64,000 nt of DNA from JAWKIW01 sp046331175 (GTDB lineage: Bacteria; Actinomycetota; Acidimicrobiia; Acidimicrobiales; Acidimicrobilacustridaceae), in contig JAXLRI010000006.1 of the NCBI GenBank assembly GCA_046331175.1, forward strand, positions 124,001-188,000, in the 5' to 3' direction. The notes under the pieces were generated by a model that saw nothing but the letters and a program-made list of their open reading frames with translations, made no database searches and was not told the DNA's origin. Positions within the stretch are counted from its first letter, which is position 1, and every line of letters starts with the position of its first letter. This document shows positions 51,546 through 60,700 of the stretch, one piece after another. The translations under genes were made by a program, and so were the position numbers.

Positions 51546-52139
51546 GTGCCCGTCGCCGCCCTGGCCCTGGTCGTGCCCTCCGACGCCGACAACGGCGACC
51601 GGTGGACCGCCGCGCTGCAGGCTGCCGCACCCGCCGGTGCCGACCGACCGGTGCTCGCCCTCGACCCCGGCGACGACGTCGACGCCGTGCTGCAGGCCGC
51701 GGGCGAGCACGCCCCCGCGGTGATCGTGCTCGCCGCCGAGGTGGCCGAGGCCCTCGTGTGGGACGCGCTGGCACGACGGGCGCCGGCAGCGGCCGTCGTG
51801 GTGGTCGCACCCAGCGACGAGGCCGTCGACGTGGCGCTGCTGTCGGTCGACGCGGTGGCGGCGATCGTGGTCGACGACGGCCGCGTCGACCTGGGGCGCG
51901 TCGGCTGGGGCGTCCTGCGCGCCGAGGCGGTGCTGGCGCCGCCGGCGGCGTCGGCCCTGCTCGACGTCACCGACGGCCTCACCGACGACGAGCAGGCGGT
52001 GCTCTCGCAGCTGGCCGAGGGCACCGCACCGGCCGCGATCGCCGACGCCCGACTCGAGCCGCTCCACGTGATCGGGTTCACCACGGCCAGCGCGCTGGCC
52101 CGCTACCGCCTCGGCCGCCTCGCCGCCGCACCGGGCTGA
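51546..52139 (+). CDS. Degenerate receiver/LuxR-like protein
   Basis: The protein has 197 aa. Residues about 1-130 look like an alpha/beta receiver-type domain but lack a clear acidic pocket. The C-terminal 50 residues begin LTDDEQAVLSQLAEGTAPAAIA, which resembles the LuxR/NarL helix-turn-helix start, but the recognition helix is unusual. It could be a phosphorylation-independent regulator. The GTG start is chosen because upstream codons overlap the PPOX gene; no strong ribosome site is seen. Its stop overlaps a possible small gene (TGATG). Confidence 0.65.
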   Translation: MPVAALALVVPSDADNGDRWTAALQAAAPAGADRPVLALDPGDDVDAVLQAAGEHAPAVIVLAAEVAEALVWDALARRAPAAAVVVVAPSDEAVDVALLSVDAVAAIVVDDGRVDLGRVGWGVLRAEAVLAPPAASALLDVTDGLTDDEQAVLSQLAEGTAPAAIADARLEPLHVIGFTTASALARYRLGRLAAAPG

Positions 52140-52231
52140 TGGGCGGCCTCGGGCCCGATGGCCGCCGCACCGGGCCGATGGTGGCCGCCGACCTGCTGGT
52201 GGCCGCCCTGCTGATGGTGGCCTCCTGCTGA
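52139..52231 (+). CDS. Possible 30-residue hydrophobic small protein
   Basis: An ATG overlaps the preceding stop as TGATG, and after 30 codons its own TGA overlaps the next ATG, again TGATG. The peptide starts MGGLGPDGRRTGP and ends with a hydrophobic stretch, AADLLVAALLMVASC, long enough for a short membrane helix. It would couple translation from the LuxR-like gene to DUF3052. The local DNA is partly repetitive (GCTGATGGTGGCC-like words), so chance cannot be excluded. Confidence 0.4.
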   Translation: MGGLGPDGRRTGPMVAADLLVAALLMVASC

Positions 52232-52635
52232 TGGCCGGCTACTCGGGTACCCCCCTGGTGACCAAGCTCGGCATCGAGGCCGGGCAGACCATCGCGCTGC
52301 TCGACGCGCCGCCGGGCTTCGTCGACCAGCTCGAGGGCCTTCCCGACGACGTCGCGATCCGCACCCGCGCCCAGGGCCGCAACGACGTCGTCGTGAGCTT
52401 CCACACCGCGCGTGCCGGCTTCGAGCGGCGGATGCCGACGCTGGTGCGCATCCTCGACCGCGACGGCGGGCTCTGGATCGCCTGGCCGAAGAAGGCCTCC
52501 AGGGTGCCCACGGACATGACCGAGGACGTCGTGCGCGCGGCGGCCCTGCCCATCGGCCTGGTCGACAACAAGGTCTGCGCCGTCGACGACGTCTGGTCGG
52601 CCCTCCGCGTCGTCTGGCGGCGCAAGCTGCGCTGA
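52231..52635 (+). CDS. DUF3052 family protein
   Basis: This is an actinobacterial protein of unknown function (134 aa) with the family start MAGYSGTPLVTKLGI. WIAWPKKASRVPTDMTEDVV and LPIGLVDNKVCAVDDVWSALR are further family features. It is a soluble alpha/beta protein. There is no good independent ribosome site, which supports coupling to the short frame just upstream. Confidence 0.88.
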   Translation: MAGYSGTPLVTKLGIEAGQTIALLDAPPGFVDQLEGLPDDVAIRTRAQGRNDVVVSFHTARAGFERRMPTLVRILDRDGGLWIAWPKKASRVPTDMTEDVVRAAALPIGLVDNKVCAVDDVWSALRVVWRRKLR

Positions 52636-52659
52636 CCGGCCGATGCGCCGGCGTGCGGA

Positions 52660-53046
52660 TCAGCCCTCGAAGGGGCGGGTGTCGGCGAAGTCCCAGAAGG
52701 CGCGCATCGACGAGATGCGGCCATCGTCGGTGATGGTGAACACGTCGATGATGTCGACCACCACCTTGTCGTCGCCGATCGTCGAGATCGCCTGCATCGG
52801 GAACGCCAGCTCGCGACCGGCGACCCGCACCGGTCCGGTGACCACCAGGCGGATGACCGGCGAGAGCGAGCGGACGCCGTCCCAGAAGGCGGCGATGGCC
52901 TCGCGGCCCCGGTGGACGTCGGTGCCGACCGGGTCCTCGACGGTGGCGTCGTCGGCGAACAGGGCCAGGTAGGCGCCCTTGTCCCCCTCGCTGAAGGCCT
53001 CGACGTAGCGATCGACGACGGCCAGGCACTCGTCCTTGGCGACCAT
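52660..53046 (-). CDS. SnoaL / ketosteroid-isomerase-like protein
   Basis: This NTF2-fold protein (128 aa) has VVDRYVEAFSEGDKGAYLAL, FADDATVEDPVGTDV and RGREAIAAFWD, the standard SnoaL-like pattern. Acidic residues suitable for an isomerase are present (Asp in VEDPVG). The last part reads VFTITDDGRISSMRAFWD. Members include steroid delta-isomerases and polyketide cyclases; the substrate is unknown. The ATG MVAKDECL is used; longer frames read into the opposite gene. Confidence 0.86.
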   Translation of the reverse strand: MVAKDECLAVVDRYVEAFSEGDKGAYLALFADDATVEDPVGTDVHRGREAIAAFWDGVRSLSPVIRLVVTGPVRVAGRELAFPMQAISTIGDDKVVVDIIDVFTITDDGRISSMRAFWDFADTRPFEG

Positions 53047-53184
53047 GGCACTCCCCCTGCGGCGGCTCGGCGGCGGGGCGACCCTATCGGACCGCGACCG
53101 CGGCCAACGGGGACGGCGACGGGCGCCGGCGACCGGCGCCGCCCGGCTGGGCAGCGGGGCCGCAGGTGCACCAAGGTGGTCGCC

Positions 53185-54474
53185 ATGCGCGCTCCTCGCC
53201 GTCGCCCCACCGGCCGCACCCGCGTCCTCGGCTCGCCCTCTGCTCGGACCGGAGGCGCCGCCCTCCTCGCCGCCGCGGCCCTGCTCGCCGGCGCGTGCAG
53301 CTCGTCGAACGGCTCCGGGGCCACGGGCGGCCCCGCCGTCGAGCAGGGGCCGCCCGGCTCGACCGCCGACACCTCGGCGTCCCGGTCGACGCTCGCCGGC
53401 GTGCGGGTCACGCTCGACCCGGTGGGTTCGGTCACCGGGGCGGCCACCGCGCTGGCCCCCCGACCGGGGACCAGCGACCTCTTCGTGACCGAGCAGGTGG
53501 GCCGGGTCCGCCGCTTGGCCGCCGGCGCCGACGGCCGGTTCACCACCGCCTCCGACGCCGTGCTCGACATCACCGACGAGGTCGCCTCCGGCGGCGAGCG
53601 GGGGCTGCTCGGGCTGGCCTTCACGCCCGACGGCACGAAGCTCGACGTGTACTACACGGCCAAGGACGGCGCGATCACCGTCGACGAGGTCACCCTCGAC
53701 GGCGACCGTGCCGCCAACGGCACCCGCCGCAACCTCCTGCGGATCGAGCACCCGCGCCCCAACCACAACGGCGGTCAGCTCACCTACGGGCCCGACGGGT
53801 TCCTGTACATCGGCACCGGTGATGGCGGGGGCGGTGGCGATCCCGACCGCAACGGCCAGAACCCGACCACCCTGCTCGGCAAGGTCCTGCGGATCGACCC
53901 GTCCGCGCCGAGCGGCGGCAAGCCCTACGGCATCCCGCCGGGCAACCCGTTCGCCGACGGCACCGGCGGCGCGCCCGAGGTCTGGGCCTACGGGTTGCGC
54001 AACCCCTGGCGGTTCAGCTTCGACCGGTCCACCGGCGACCTCTGGATCGGCGACGTCGGCCAGGACGCCATCGAGGAGATCGACTACGCCCCCAACGGAC
54101 CCAAGGGCGCCGGACCTGGCAACAACTACGGGTGGAACCTCATGGAGGGCACGTCGTCGTTCCGCGACGGCACGGCCCCGAGCAACCACGTGCCGCCCAT
54201 CTACGAGTACACCCACGACGACGGCGGGTGCAGCGTGATCGGCGGCTACGTCGATCGCTCCGGCCAAGCCACCCTCGCGGGCGTGTACCTCTTCGCCGAC
54301 ATCTGCATCGGGCGCATCAACGGGCTCCTCCAGCGCGACGGCAAGGCGGTCGACGTCCGGCACCTCGGGGCCAGCACGTCGCCGAACCTGCTGTCGTCGT
54401 TCGGCCAGGGCAACGACGGCACCCTCTACGTGGTGCAGCTCGACGGCAAGATCGCCAAGGTCACCGCGGCGTAG
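53185..54474 (+). CDS. Secreted PQQ-dependent sugar dehydrogenase-like lipoprotein
   Basis: This six-bladed beta-propeller protein (429 aa) belongs to the soluble glucose/sorbosone dehydrogenase family. A signal peptide ends in lipobox LLAGAC with C38, so it should be a lipoprotein. ERGLLGLAFTPD, HPRPNHNGGQLTYGPDG, GDGGGGGDP and AYGLRNPWRFSFD are characteristic, and the last two regions include PQQ- and Ca-binding residues in known enzymes. Electrons may go to the respiratory chain. No PQQ synthesis genes are in the window. Confidence 0.9.
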   Translation: MRAPRRRPTGRTRVLGSPSARTGGAALLAAAALLAGACSSSNGSGATGGPAVEQGPPGSTADTSASRSTLAGVRVTLDPVGSVTGAATALAPRPGTSDLFVTEQVGRVRRLAAGADGRFTTASDAVLDITDEVASGGERGLLGLAFTPDGTKLDVYYTAKDGAITVDEVTLDGDRAANGTRRNLLRIEHPRPNHNGGQLTYGPDGFLYIGTGDGGGGGDPDRNGQNPTTLLGKVLRIDPSAPSGGKPYGIPPGNPFADGTGGAPEVWAYGLRNPWRFSFDRSTGDLWIGDVGQDAIEEIDYAPNGPKGAGPGNNYGWNLMEGTSSFRDGTAPSNHVPPIYEYTHDDGGCSVIGGYVDRSGQATLAGVYLFADICIGRINGLLQRDGKAVDVRHLGASTSPNLLSSFGQGNDGTLYVVQLDGKIAKVTAA

Positions 54475-54547
54475 CGCCGTCGGCTGCCCGGCTCCGTCGG
54501 CATCGCGACGGAGAGGGGCCGGCCCCGCCGTGGCCGCCGGCGGAGGC

Positions 54548-55921
54548 CTACGAGGTCGCCGAGGGCGCGGAGGGCGCCGGGTCGGTCGACGGGGACGCGC
54601 CCGACGTCACCACCTCGGCCGGGCGCCACGGCTCGTCGCCGTCGCTGTGCGGGTGGGGCGTGTGCGGCAGCCGCTCGGGCCGCAGGATCAGGCGGGGGCC
54701 GCGATCCCAGGTGAAGTAGTTCCACGCCCAGTTGATCAGCACCGAGATCTTGTTCCGCACGCCCAGCAGGTAGAGCAGGTGCAGCACCAGCCAGGCGACC
54801 CAGGCGACGGGGCCGGTCAGGCGGGTGCCGCCCGGCAGCTCGGCCACGGCGGCCTTGCGACCGATGGTGGCCATCGTGCCGCGGTCCTGGTAGGCGAAGT
54901 CGGTCCGCGGCCGCCGACCGATGGTGGCGAGCACCTGCTCGGCCGCGTGCTTGCCCATCTGCAGCGCCGGCTGGGCCAGCTGCGGCAGCCGGCCGCCGTG
55001 GCCGTCGTCGACGTCGGCGAGGTCGCCGACCACGAAGGCGTTCGGGTGGCCCGGCAGGGACAGGTCGCGGTTGACGGTGACCCGACCAGCCCGGCCCTGC
55101 TCGACGCCGAGCACGTCGGCGAGCGGGCTGGCCTTCACGCCGGCCGCCCAGATGACGGTGCGGGTCGGCAGGATCGTGCCGTCGGAGAGGTGCACGCAAT
55201 CGGGCATCACCTGGTCGACGGCGGTGGCGAAGCGCAGGTCGATGCGGTGCTCGTCGAGCTCACGGCGGGCGTAGCGCTGGGACCGACCGCTGAACGCGCC
55301 GAGCAGGTGGTCGGCCTGCTCGACGAGCAGGATGCGGGCGCAGTGCACGTCGAGGTCGTGGAAGTCGTCGGCCAGCACGTTGTCCACCAGCTCGGCGAGC
55401 GCTCCCGCGACCTCGACCCCGGTGGGGCCGCCCCCGACGACGACGAAGGTGAGGACGCCGTCGTCCACCAGCGCCGGCACGGCGTCGGCCGCCTCGAACA
55501 GCGAGATGATGTGGTTGCGGAGCCGGACGGCGTCCTCGAGGCCGTACAGCGGGAACGCCAGCTCGGCGGCCCCCGGGATGCCGAAGGTGTTCGTCGTGGA
55601 GCCGGCCGCCAGGATCAGGTGGTCGAAGGCGATGGGCGGCTCGTCGCGCAGCAGCACCTCCCGGCGCTCCCAGTCGACACCGGTGACCAGCCCCTTGCGG
55701 AACAGGACCCGCTTCTGGCGGCGGAACAGGCCCCGCACCGCATAGCCGACGTCGGCGGCGTTCAGGCCGGCGGTGGCGACCTGGTACAGCAGCGGCTGGA
55801 ACGTGTGGTAGTTGTGCCGGTCGATCAGGGTGACGTCGACGGCCTCACGCTCGAGGCGCTTGGCGGCGGCCAGGCCACCGAACCCGGCCCCCACGATCAC
55901 CACGTGCGGTCGCTCAGCCAT
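54548..55921 (-). CDS. ndh: Type II NADH:quinone oxidoreductase
   Basis: This single-subunit NADH dehydrogenase (457 aa) does not pump protons. FAD motif VVIVGAGFGGLAAAKRL at about 7-23, NYHTFQPLLYQVATAGL, NADH motif FVVVGGGPTGVEVAGAL and the quinone-site region GGRLPQLAQPALQMG are present. A C-terminal amphipathic/hydrophobic segment (VAWLVLHLLYLLGVRNK) anchors it. The ATG overlaps the end of the Nei-type gene by eight bases, the same ATGGCTGA junction as nuoF-nuoG. The organism therefore has both NDH-1 and NDH-2. Confidence 0.94.
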   Translation of the reverse strand: MAERPHVVIVGAGFGGLAAAKRLEREAVDVTLIDRHNYHTFQPLLYQVATAGLNAADVGYAVRGLFRRQKRVLFRKGLVTGVDWERREVLLRDEPPIAFDHLILAAGSTTNTFGIPGAAELAFPLYGLEDAVRLRNHIISLFEAADAVPALVDDGVLTFVVVGGGPTGVEVAGALAELVDNVLADDFHDLDVHCARILLVEQADHLLGAFSGRSQRYARRELDEHRIDLRFATAVDQVMPDCVHLSDGTILPTRTVIWAAGVKASPLADVLGVEQGRAGRVTVNRDLSLPGHPNAFVVGDLADVDDGHGGRLPQLAQPALQMGKHAAEQVLATIGRRPRTDFAYQDRGTMATIGRKAAVAELPGGTRLTGPVAWVAWLVLHLLYLLGVRNKISVLINWAWNYFTWDRGPRLILRPERLPHTPHPHSDGDEPWRPAEVVTSGASPSTDPAPSAPSATS

Positions 55922-56843
55922 CGCTCGGGTCCTCCTCGGCAGCTCGTCCGCCTCCATCCTCTCGCGCGGACCGCCGCCCGCGGGTCGGTGCCGCCGCCGG
56001 AGGGCCACCGCCGTGGCCCCGTCGGTCGCGACCGGCCGCCGGCACGGCGACGCCGGCGGCGGGCTGGCACCGCGGGCACCAGGAGGTCGACCGGGCGTGG
56101 GGACCAGACCGGCGCACGAGGACGAGTGTGCCGCAGCGCGGGCACGGCCGGCGGGCCCGGCCGTAGACCGCGAGGCCGCCGGGAACGGTGCGCCGGGGTC
56201 CGCCGCCGAGGTTGGCCTGCAGCTGGTCGACGGCCGTGTCGAGCAAGCGCCGGAGCACGGCCGGATCGACGTGCTCCCACGCCGTGAACGGGTGCACGCG
56301 ACACGCCCAGAGCACCTCGGACTTGTAGACGTTGCCGATGCCGGCGGCGACGCGCTGGTCGAGCAGCACATCGGCGATGTCGGCGCCGGGCGCGGCCACG
56401 AGCGGGATGCGGGCGACGGCGGCGTCGACGACCGCGCCCCGTTCGTCGGCGCCGACGGCGCACAGGTCGGGGCCGAGGTGGGCGGTGGCCGCCGCCGTGG
56501 CCGACGGGCCCTGCAGGAGGCGCACCGTCGGGGCGGCGAAGCACACGGCCGTCCAGCCCTCGACCTCGACCACGGCGCGCGCCAGGTGGGCCGGCCGCTG
56601 CCACCGCTCGCCGGTGCGGTACAGGTGCCAGCTCCCGGTCATCCCGAGGTGGGTCTGCAGGACCCGGCCGTCGCCGAACCGGACGAGCAGGTGCTTGCCG
56701 ACGGCGTCGACCGCGGTGACCGCGGTGCCCGCCGCCGGCCAGGGTCGCGGGGTCCGGCGCGCCTCGAAGCGCACCAGGGTGGCCCCCTCGAGGGCCGGCC
56801 GGAGGCGGGCGGCGGTGCGGTGGATCGTGTCGCCCTCGGGCAC
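55914..56843 (-). CDS. nei2: Fpg/Nei family DNA glycosylase (Nei2-like)
   Basis: This base-excision enzyme (309 aa) has the N-terminal MPEGDTIHRTA with catalytic P2 and E3, an H2TH region (DVLLDQRVAAGIGNVYKSE) and a C-terminal zinc finger with CPRCG and CPRCQ. GDTIH rather than GELP-like text indicates the Nei branch, acting on oxidised pyrimidines. The tail after the finger is about 50 residues of low-complexity sequence. GTG start. Coupling to ndh may be incidental. Confidence 0.93.
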   Translation of the reverse strand: MPEGDTIHRTAARLRPALEGATLVRFEARRTPRPWPAAGTAVTAVDAVGKHLLVRFGDGRVLQTHLGMTGSWHLYRTGERWQRPAHLARAVVEVEGWTAVCFAAPTVRLLQGPSATAAATAHLGPDLCAVGADERGAVVDAAVARIPLVAAPGADIADVLLDQRVAAGIGNVYKSEVLWACRVHPFTAWEHVDPAVLRRLLDTAVDQLQANLGGGPRRTVPGGLAVYGRARRPCPRCGTLVLVRRSGPHARSTSWCPRCQPAAGVAVPAAGRDRRGHGGGPPAAAPTRGRRSAREDGGGRAAEEDPSDG

Positions 56844-56852
56844 GCTCCCAGG

Positions 56853-57698
56853 CTACGAGCGGACCGGACCGGCTTCCGCCGGGACGCTCGTGGGCTCGCC
56901 GCCGTCGGGGTGACGGGCCCGCCAGGCCGCCCGGCGCACGGCGGTCACGACCGCGAGCGCGACGCCGGCGACGACGGCGACCAGGCCGAGCAGCAGGGCC
57001 AGGGCCGTCCACACGAGGCTGGAGTCGGCCACGAGCGACGGGGCGAGCACCATCGGGTGCACGGTCGCCGGCCCGGTCGTGGTGACCTGGTACGTCCCGG
57101 ACACCGACGGCGAGATGGTGGCCACGGCGTCCAGCTGTCGACCATCGGTGGTGACGAACAGGTCGGAGCTCGGGTCGACGGGGGTCACCGGTTCGTCGCC
57201 GTTGGGTCCCGACACGGCGATGGCCGGGGGGACGGCCGCGACGTACGGGTCGGCGAAGAAGACCAGCGGGCCCGGATCGAGCTGCACCTGGCGCTCGCCC
57301 GGCACCGCGATGGTGTGGGTGCGCTCCGGATCGGGGCCCCCGACGACGAGGGTGGCGACGAACAGCACGGCCGCCAGGAACAGGCCGCCGAGACCGATCG
57401 CCGCCGCCACGCCGTAGCCGACCGCCCGGGGACGCCGAGCCTCCGACCGGGCAGGGCCGACCGCACCGGGTCCCACCGCGTCCGGGGCCGGAGCCGGAGC
57501 CGGCGACGGGAGGGGCGCGGGCGCCGGAGCCGGAGCCGGGCCGGGCGCGCTCGCGGTCGACGGCACCGGGGTCGGCGCGCCTGCCGGTGGCGACGCCGGC
57601 GGACCGGGGCCGGCCCAGCCCACGGGCCGCTGCTCGGGCGGGTACCAGCGGCCGTCGAGCCCCTGCCACCATGCCGGTCCCGGACGCACGTCGCTCAT
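56853..57698 (-). CDS. Membrane protein with N-terminal WW..DGRWYPPE motif
   Basis: The protein (281 aa) is of unknown function. It begins with PAWWQGLDGRWYPPEQ at about 8-23, a Trp-rich motif related to DUF2510, followed by a long Pro/Ala linker. There is a membrane helix at about 95-119, an extracytoplasmic domain of about 110 residues (FADPYVAAVPPAI, DGRQLDAVATIS, GTYQVTTTGP) and a second helix near 232-255. The motif probably recruits the protein to a partner or envelope site. ATG start with no ambiguity from neighbours. Confidence 0.82.
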   Translation of the reverse strand: MSDVRPGPAWWQGLDGRWYPPEQRPVGWAGPGPPASPPAGAPTPVPSTASAPGPAPAPAPAPLPSPAPAPAPDAVGPGAVGPARSEARRPRAVGYGVAAAIGLGGLFLAAVLFVATLVVGGPDPERTHTIAVPGERQVQLDPGPLVFFADPYVAAVPPAIAVSGPNGDEPVTPVDPSSDLFVTTDGRQLDAVATISPSVSGTYQVTTTGPATVHPMVLAPSLVADSSLVWTALALLLGLVAVVAGVALAVVTAVRRAAWRARHPDGGEPTSVPAEAGPVRS

Positions 57699-57784
57699 GG
57701 CCCACCTCGCTGTCGCGACCACCGTACGACCCGGGGGCGGCTCGGTCCCAGGGCCGACCGCCCCCGATCGGGCGGGCCGGGCGA

Positions 57785-60700
57785 CTAGGGACGCAGGACG
57801 AGGCCGCGGTAGCCGTCGACGAACCCGGCGGCGCGCAGGTGCTCGGCCACCGGCGACTCGCCGACCGGTGCGCCGTCGACCTTGGCCAGCTCGATGCGCC
57901 GCAGGCGACCGCTGGCGACCAGGGTCCGCAGCCCCTCGGCCCAATGGGGGTGGTCGAGGGTGCGGGCGAAGGTGGCGAGGCTGCGGGCGCCACGCTCGAG
58001 GTGGGCCACCGGCTCGCCCCCGACCAGCACGACGAAGGACCCCGCCGAGCGGGAGGGCCGACCCGGCGACTCGGGCCACGGCAGAGCCGCCCCGTAGGGC
58101 TGGGCCGGGTCGGTGGCGGCCAGCACGACGGGGGCCAGGTCGTCCTCCTGCCGGTCGCGGCAGGCTCGCAGCCGGTCGACGGCGCCGGGCAGGGCGAACT
58201 GGGCCGCACCGAGCCCGGCGACGAAGTAGCCGCGCCGCACCTGGCCCCGGTCCTCGAGCGCCTTGAGCACCGGGTACACACCGGTGAACCCGCCCTCGAC
58301 GCCCTCGGCGAGCACCGCCTCGCGGGTGAGGACGCCGTGACGCTCGAGCAGCTGGCGGGCCCGGGCGTGGGTCCGTTCGGTGGGGGTGGCCGGGGGGACG
58401 AGCAGCGGCCCGACGAGCGACCACCGGCCCGAGGCGGCCGGTGGGCCGATCCGAGAGAGCCCGCCCAGGTCGGGGCGGCGGGCCCGGCCGGCCGAGCGCC
58501 GCGAGCCGGCCGCCCCACGCGACGCCCGGCGGCCGGCGCCGCCGACGAGCGACCGCACCGGGGCCAACGAGTCGTTGGTGACCTCGCCGGCCCAGACCAG
58601 ATCCCACAGCGCGGCCAGCACGGACGCGTCGTCGTAGGCGGTGCCGGCGGTGTGGGCGGCGGCCACCAGGTCGGGCCAGAACACGGCGCCCCGCTCGGCG
58701 AGGCACCGCCGCAGCGCGGCGTGGATCGGCTCGGCCGGCGGAGCCACCTCGTCGAGGCCGGCGGGCCCGCCATCGTCGCCAGCGGAGGAGCCCTCGCCGC
58801 TCGTGGTGACCGGGACCGGCGCCGCCGCGACGGCCTCGGCCGGGTCGGGTGGGGTCAGCAGGAGCGCGGCCTGGTCGCGGAACAGGAGGCGCACCCGTCC
58901 GTCGTCGTGACCGAGGCCGCCGGCACCGACCCACACGACGTCGCCGGCGGTGCACAGCGCGTCGAGGTCGGAGGGCCGGAAGCCATCGACCCGGGCCGGG
59001 AGCACGTCGGCCTCGAGGACCGAGGCGGGGATGGCCGCACCCTGCAGCGAGCCGATGGCCTCGACCAAGGCGTCGACGCCGCGCCGGGCGACACCGATGC
59101 CGTGCCAGCGCGGGAGGAAGCGGGCCAGCGCCTCGGGCTCGACCGGTTCGACCTCCTTGCGCAGCGCAGCGAGGGAGCGGCGACGCAGCTGGCGCAGCAC
59201 GTCGTCGTCGCACCACTCGCGGGCGACGCCGTCGGGCCGGAACTCGCCGCGGACGAGGCGACCCGAACGGGTGAGGCGGTCGAGGACCGGCAGCACCCGG
59301 TCGGCGGGCACCCCGTAGCGGCGGGCCACGTGGTCGGCCAGGAACGGGCCGTGGGTGCGGGCGAAGCGGGCGACGAGGTCGCCGAGGGGATCGTCGACCG
59401 GATCGGTGAAGGCCGCGGGCAGACCGACCGGGAGGGCCACGCCCAGCGCGTCGCGCAGGCGGGCAGCGTCCTCGGCGGCGGCGAGGCGGTCCTCGCCGGC
59501 GATGGTGACGGCGATGGCCCGGCGCTCGGCGACGAGGGCCTCGATCCACGCGGCCACGTCGCCGGCCCCGTGGGGAGCGGCGCGAGCGTCGAGCTCCCAC
59601 GCCGACAGCGGTCCGAGCCGCCGCAGCAGGTCGTGCAGCTCGTCGGCATCGCGGGCCCGCCGGCCGTCGGCGAGGTGCTGCAGCTCCAGCTCGAGGTCGC
59701 CGAGCACGACGGGGTCGATGAGCTCGCGCAGCTCCTCGGCGCCGAGCAGCTCGCGCAGGAGGTCGCGGTCGAGGGCCAGCGCCGCGGCCCGCCGCTCGGC
59801 CATCGGCGCGTCGTACTCGTACATGTAGACGGCGATCCAGCCGAAGATCAGCGACTGCGCCATCGGCGAGGCCTGGCGGGTGTCGGCGGGCACCATGCGC
59901 ACGGCACGGGAGCGCAGGCCCCGCAGCACCTCGCGCAGGGCCGGCAGGTCGAACACGTCGTCGAGGCACTCGCGCGTGGTCTCGAGCAGGATCGGGAAGT
60001 CGGGGTAGCGGGTGGCGACCTGCAGCAGGTCGGCCGCCCGCTGGCGCTGCTGCCAGAGCGGCGTGCGGCGGTCGGGGCGGCGTCGCGGCAGCAGCAGGGC
60101 CCGGGCCGCGGCCTCGCGGAAGCGGGAGGTGAACATGGCGGTGTCGAGCAGGTTGGCCACGACGACCTCGCCGACCTCGTCGGGGTCGAGGGCCAGCTCG
60201 TCGAGCGGGAGCTCGTCGACGGTCTCGGGCAGGCGCAGGACGATGCCGTCGTCGCTCCACATGAGCTCGGGCTCGACGCCCCACCGCTCGGCCAGGCGGG
60301 CCCGCAGGGCGATGCCCCACGGTGCGTGGACCCGGGCCCCGAAGGGCGTGAGGATGCAGACCCGCCAGTCGCCGATCTCGTCGCGGAACCGCTCGACGAC
60401 GATCGTGCGGTCGTCGGGCACGGCGCCGGTGGCCTCGGCCTGCTCGTCGAGGTACTGCAACAGGTTGGCGGCCGCCAGCTCGTCGAGGCCGTGGTCGCGC
60501 CGGAGGCGCTCGGTGGCCTCGGGCACGGGCAGGGCACGGATCTCGCGGACGAAGGCGCCGATGGCCCGACCCAGCTCGAGCGGCCGCCCCGGGCCGTCGC
60601 CGTGCCAGAACGGCATCTTGCCGGGCTCGCCCGGCGCCGGGCTGACGACGACCCGCTCGTGGGTGATGTCCTCGATTCGCCAGGTGGACGCGCCCAGGAG

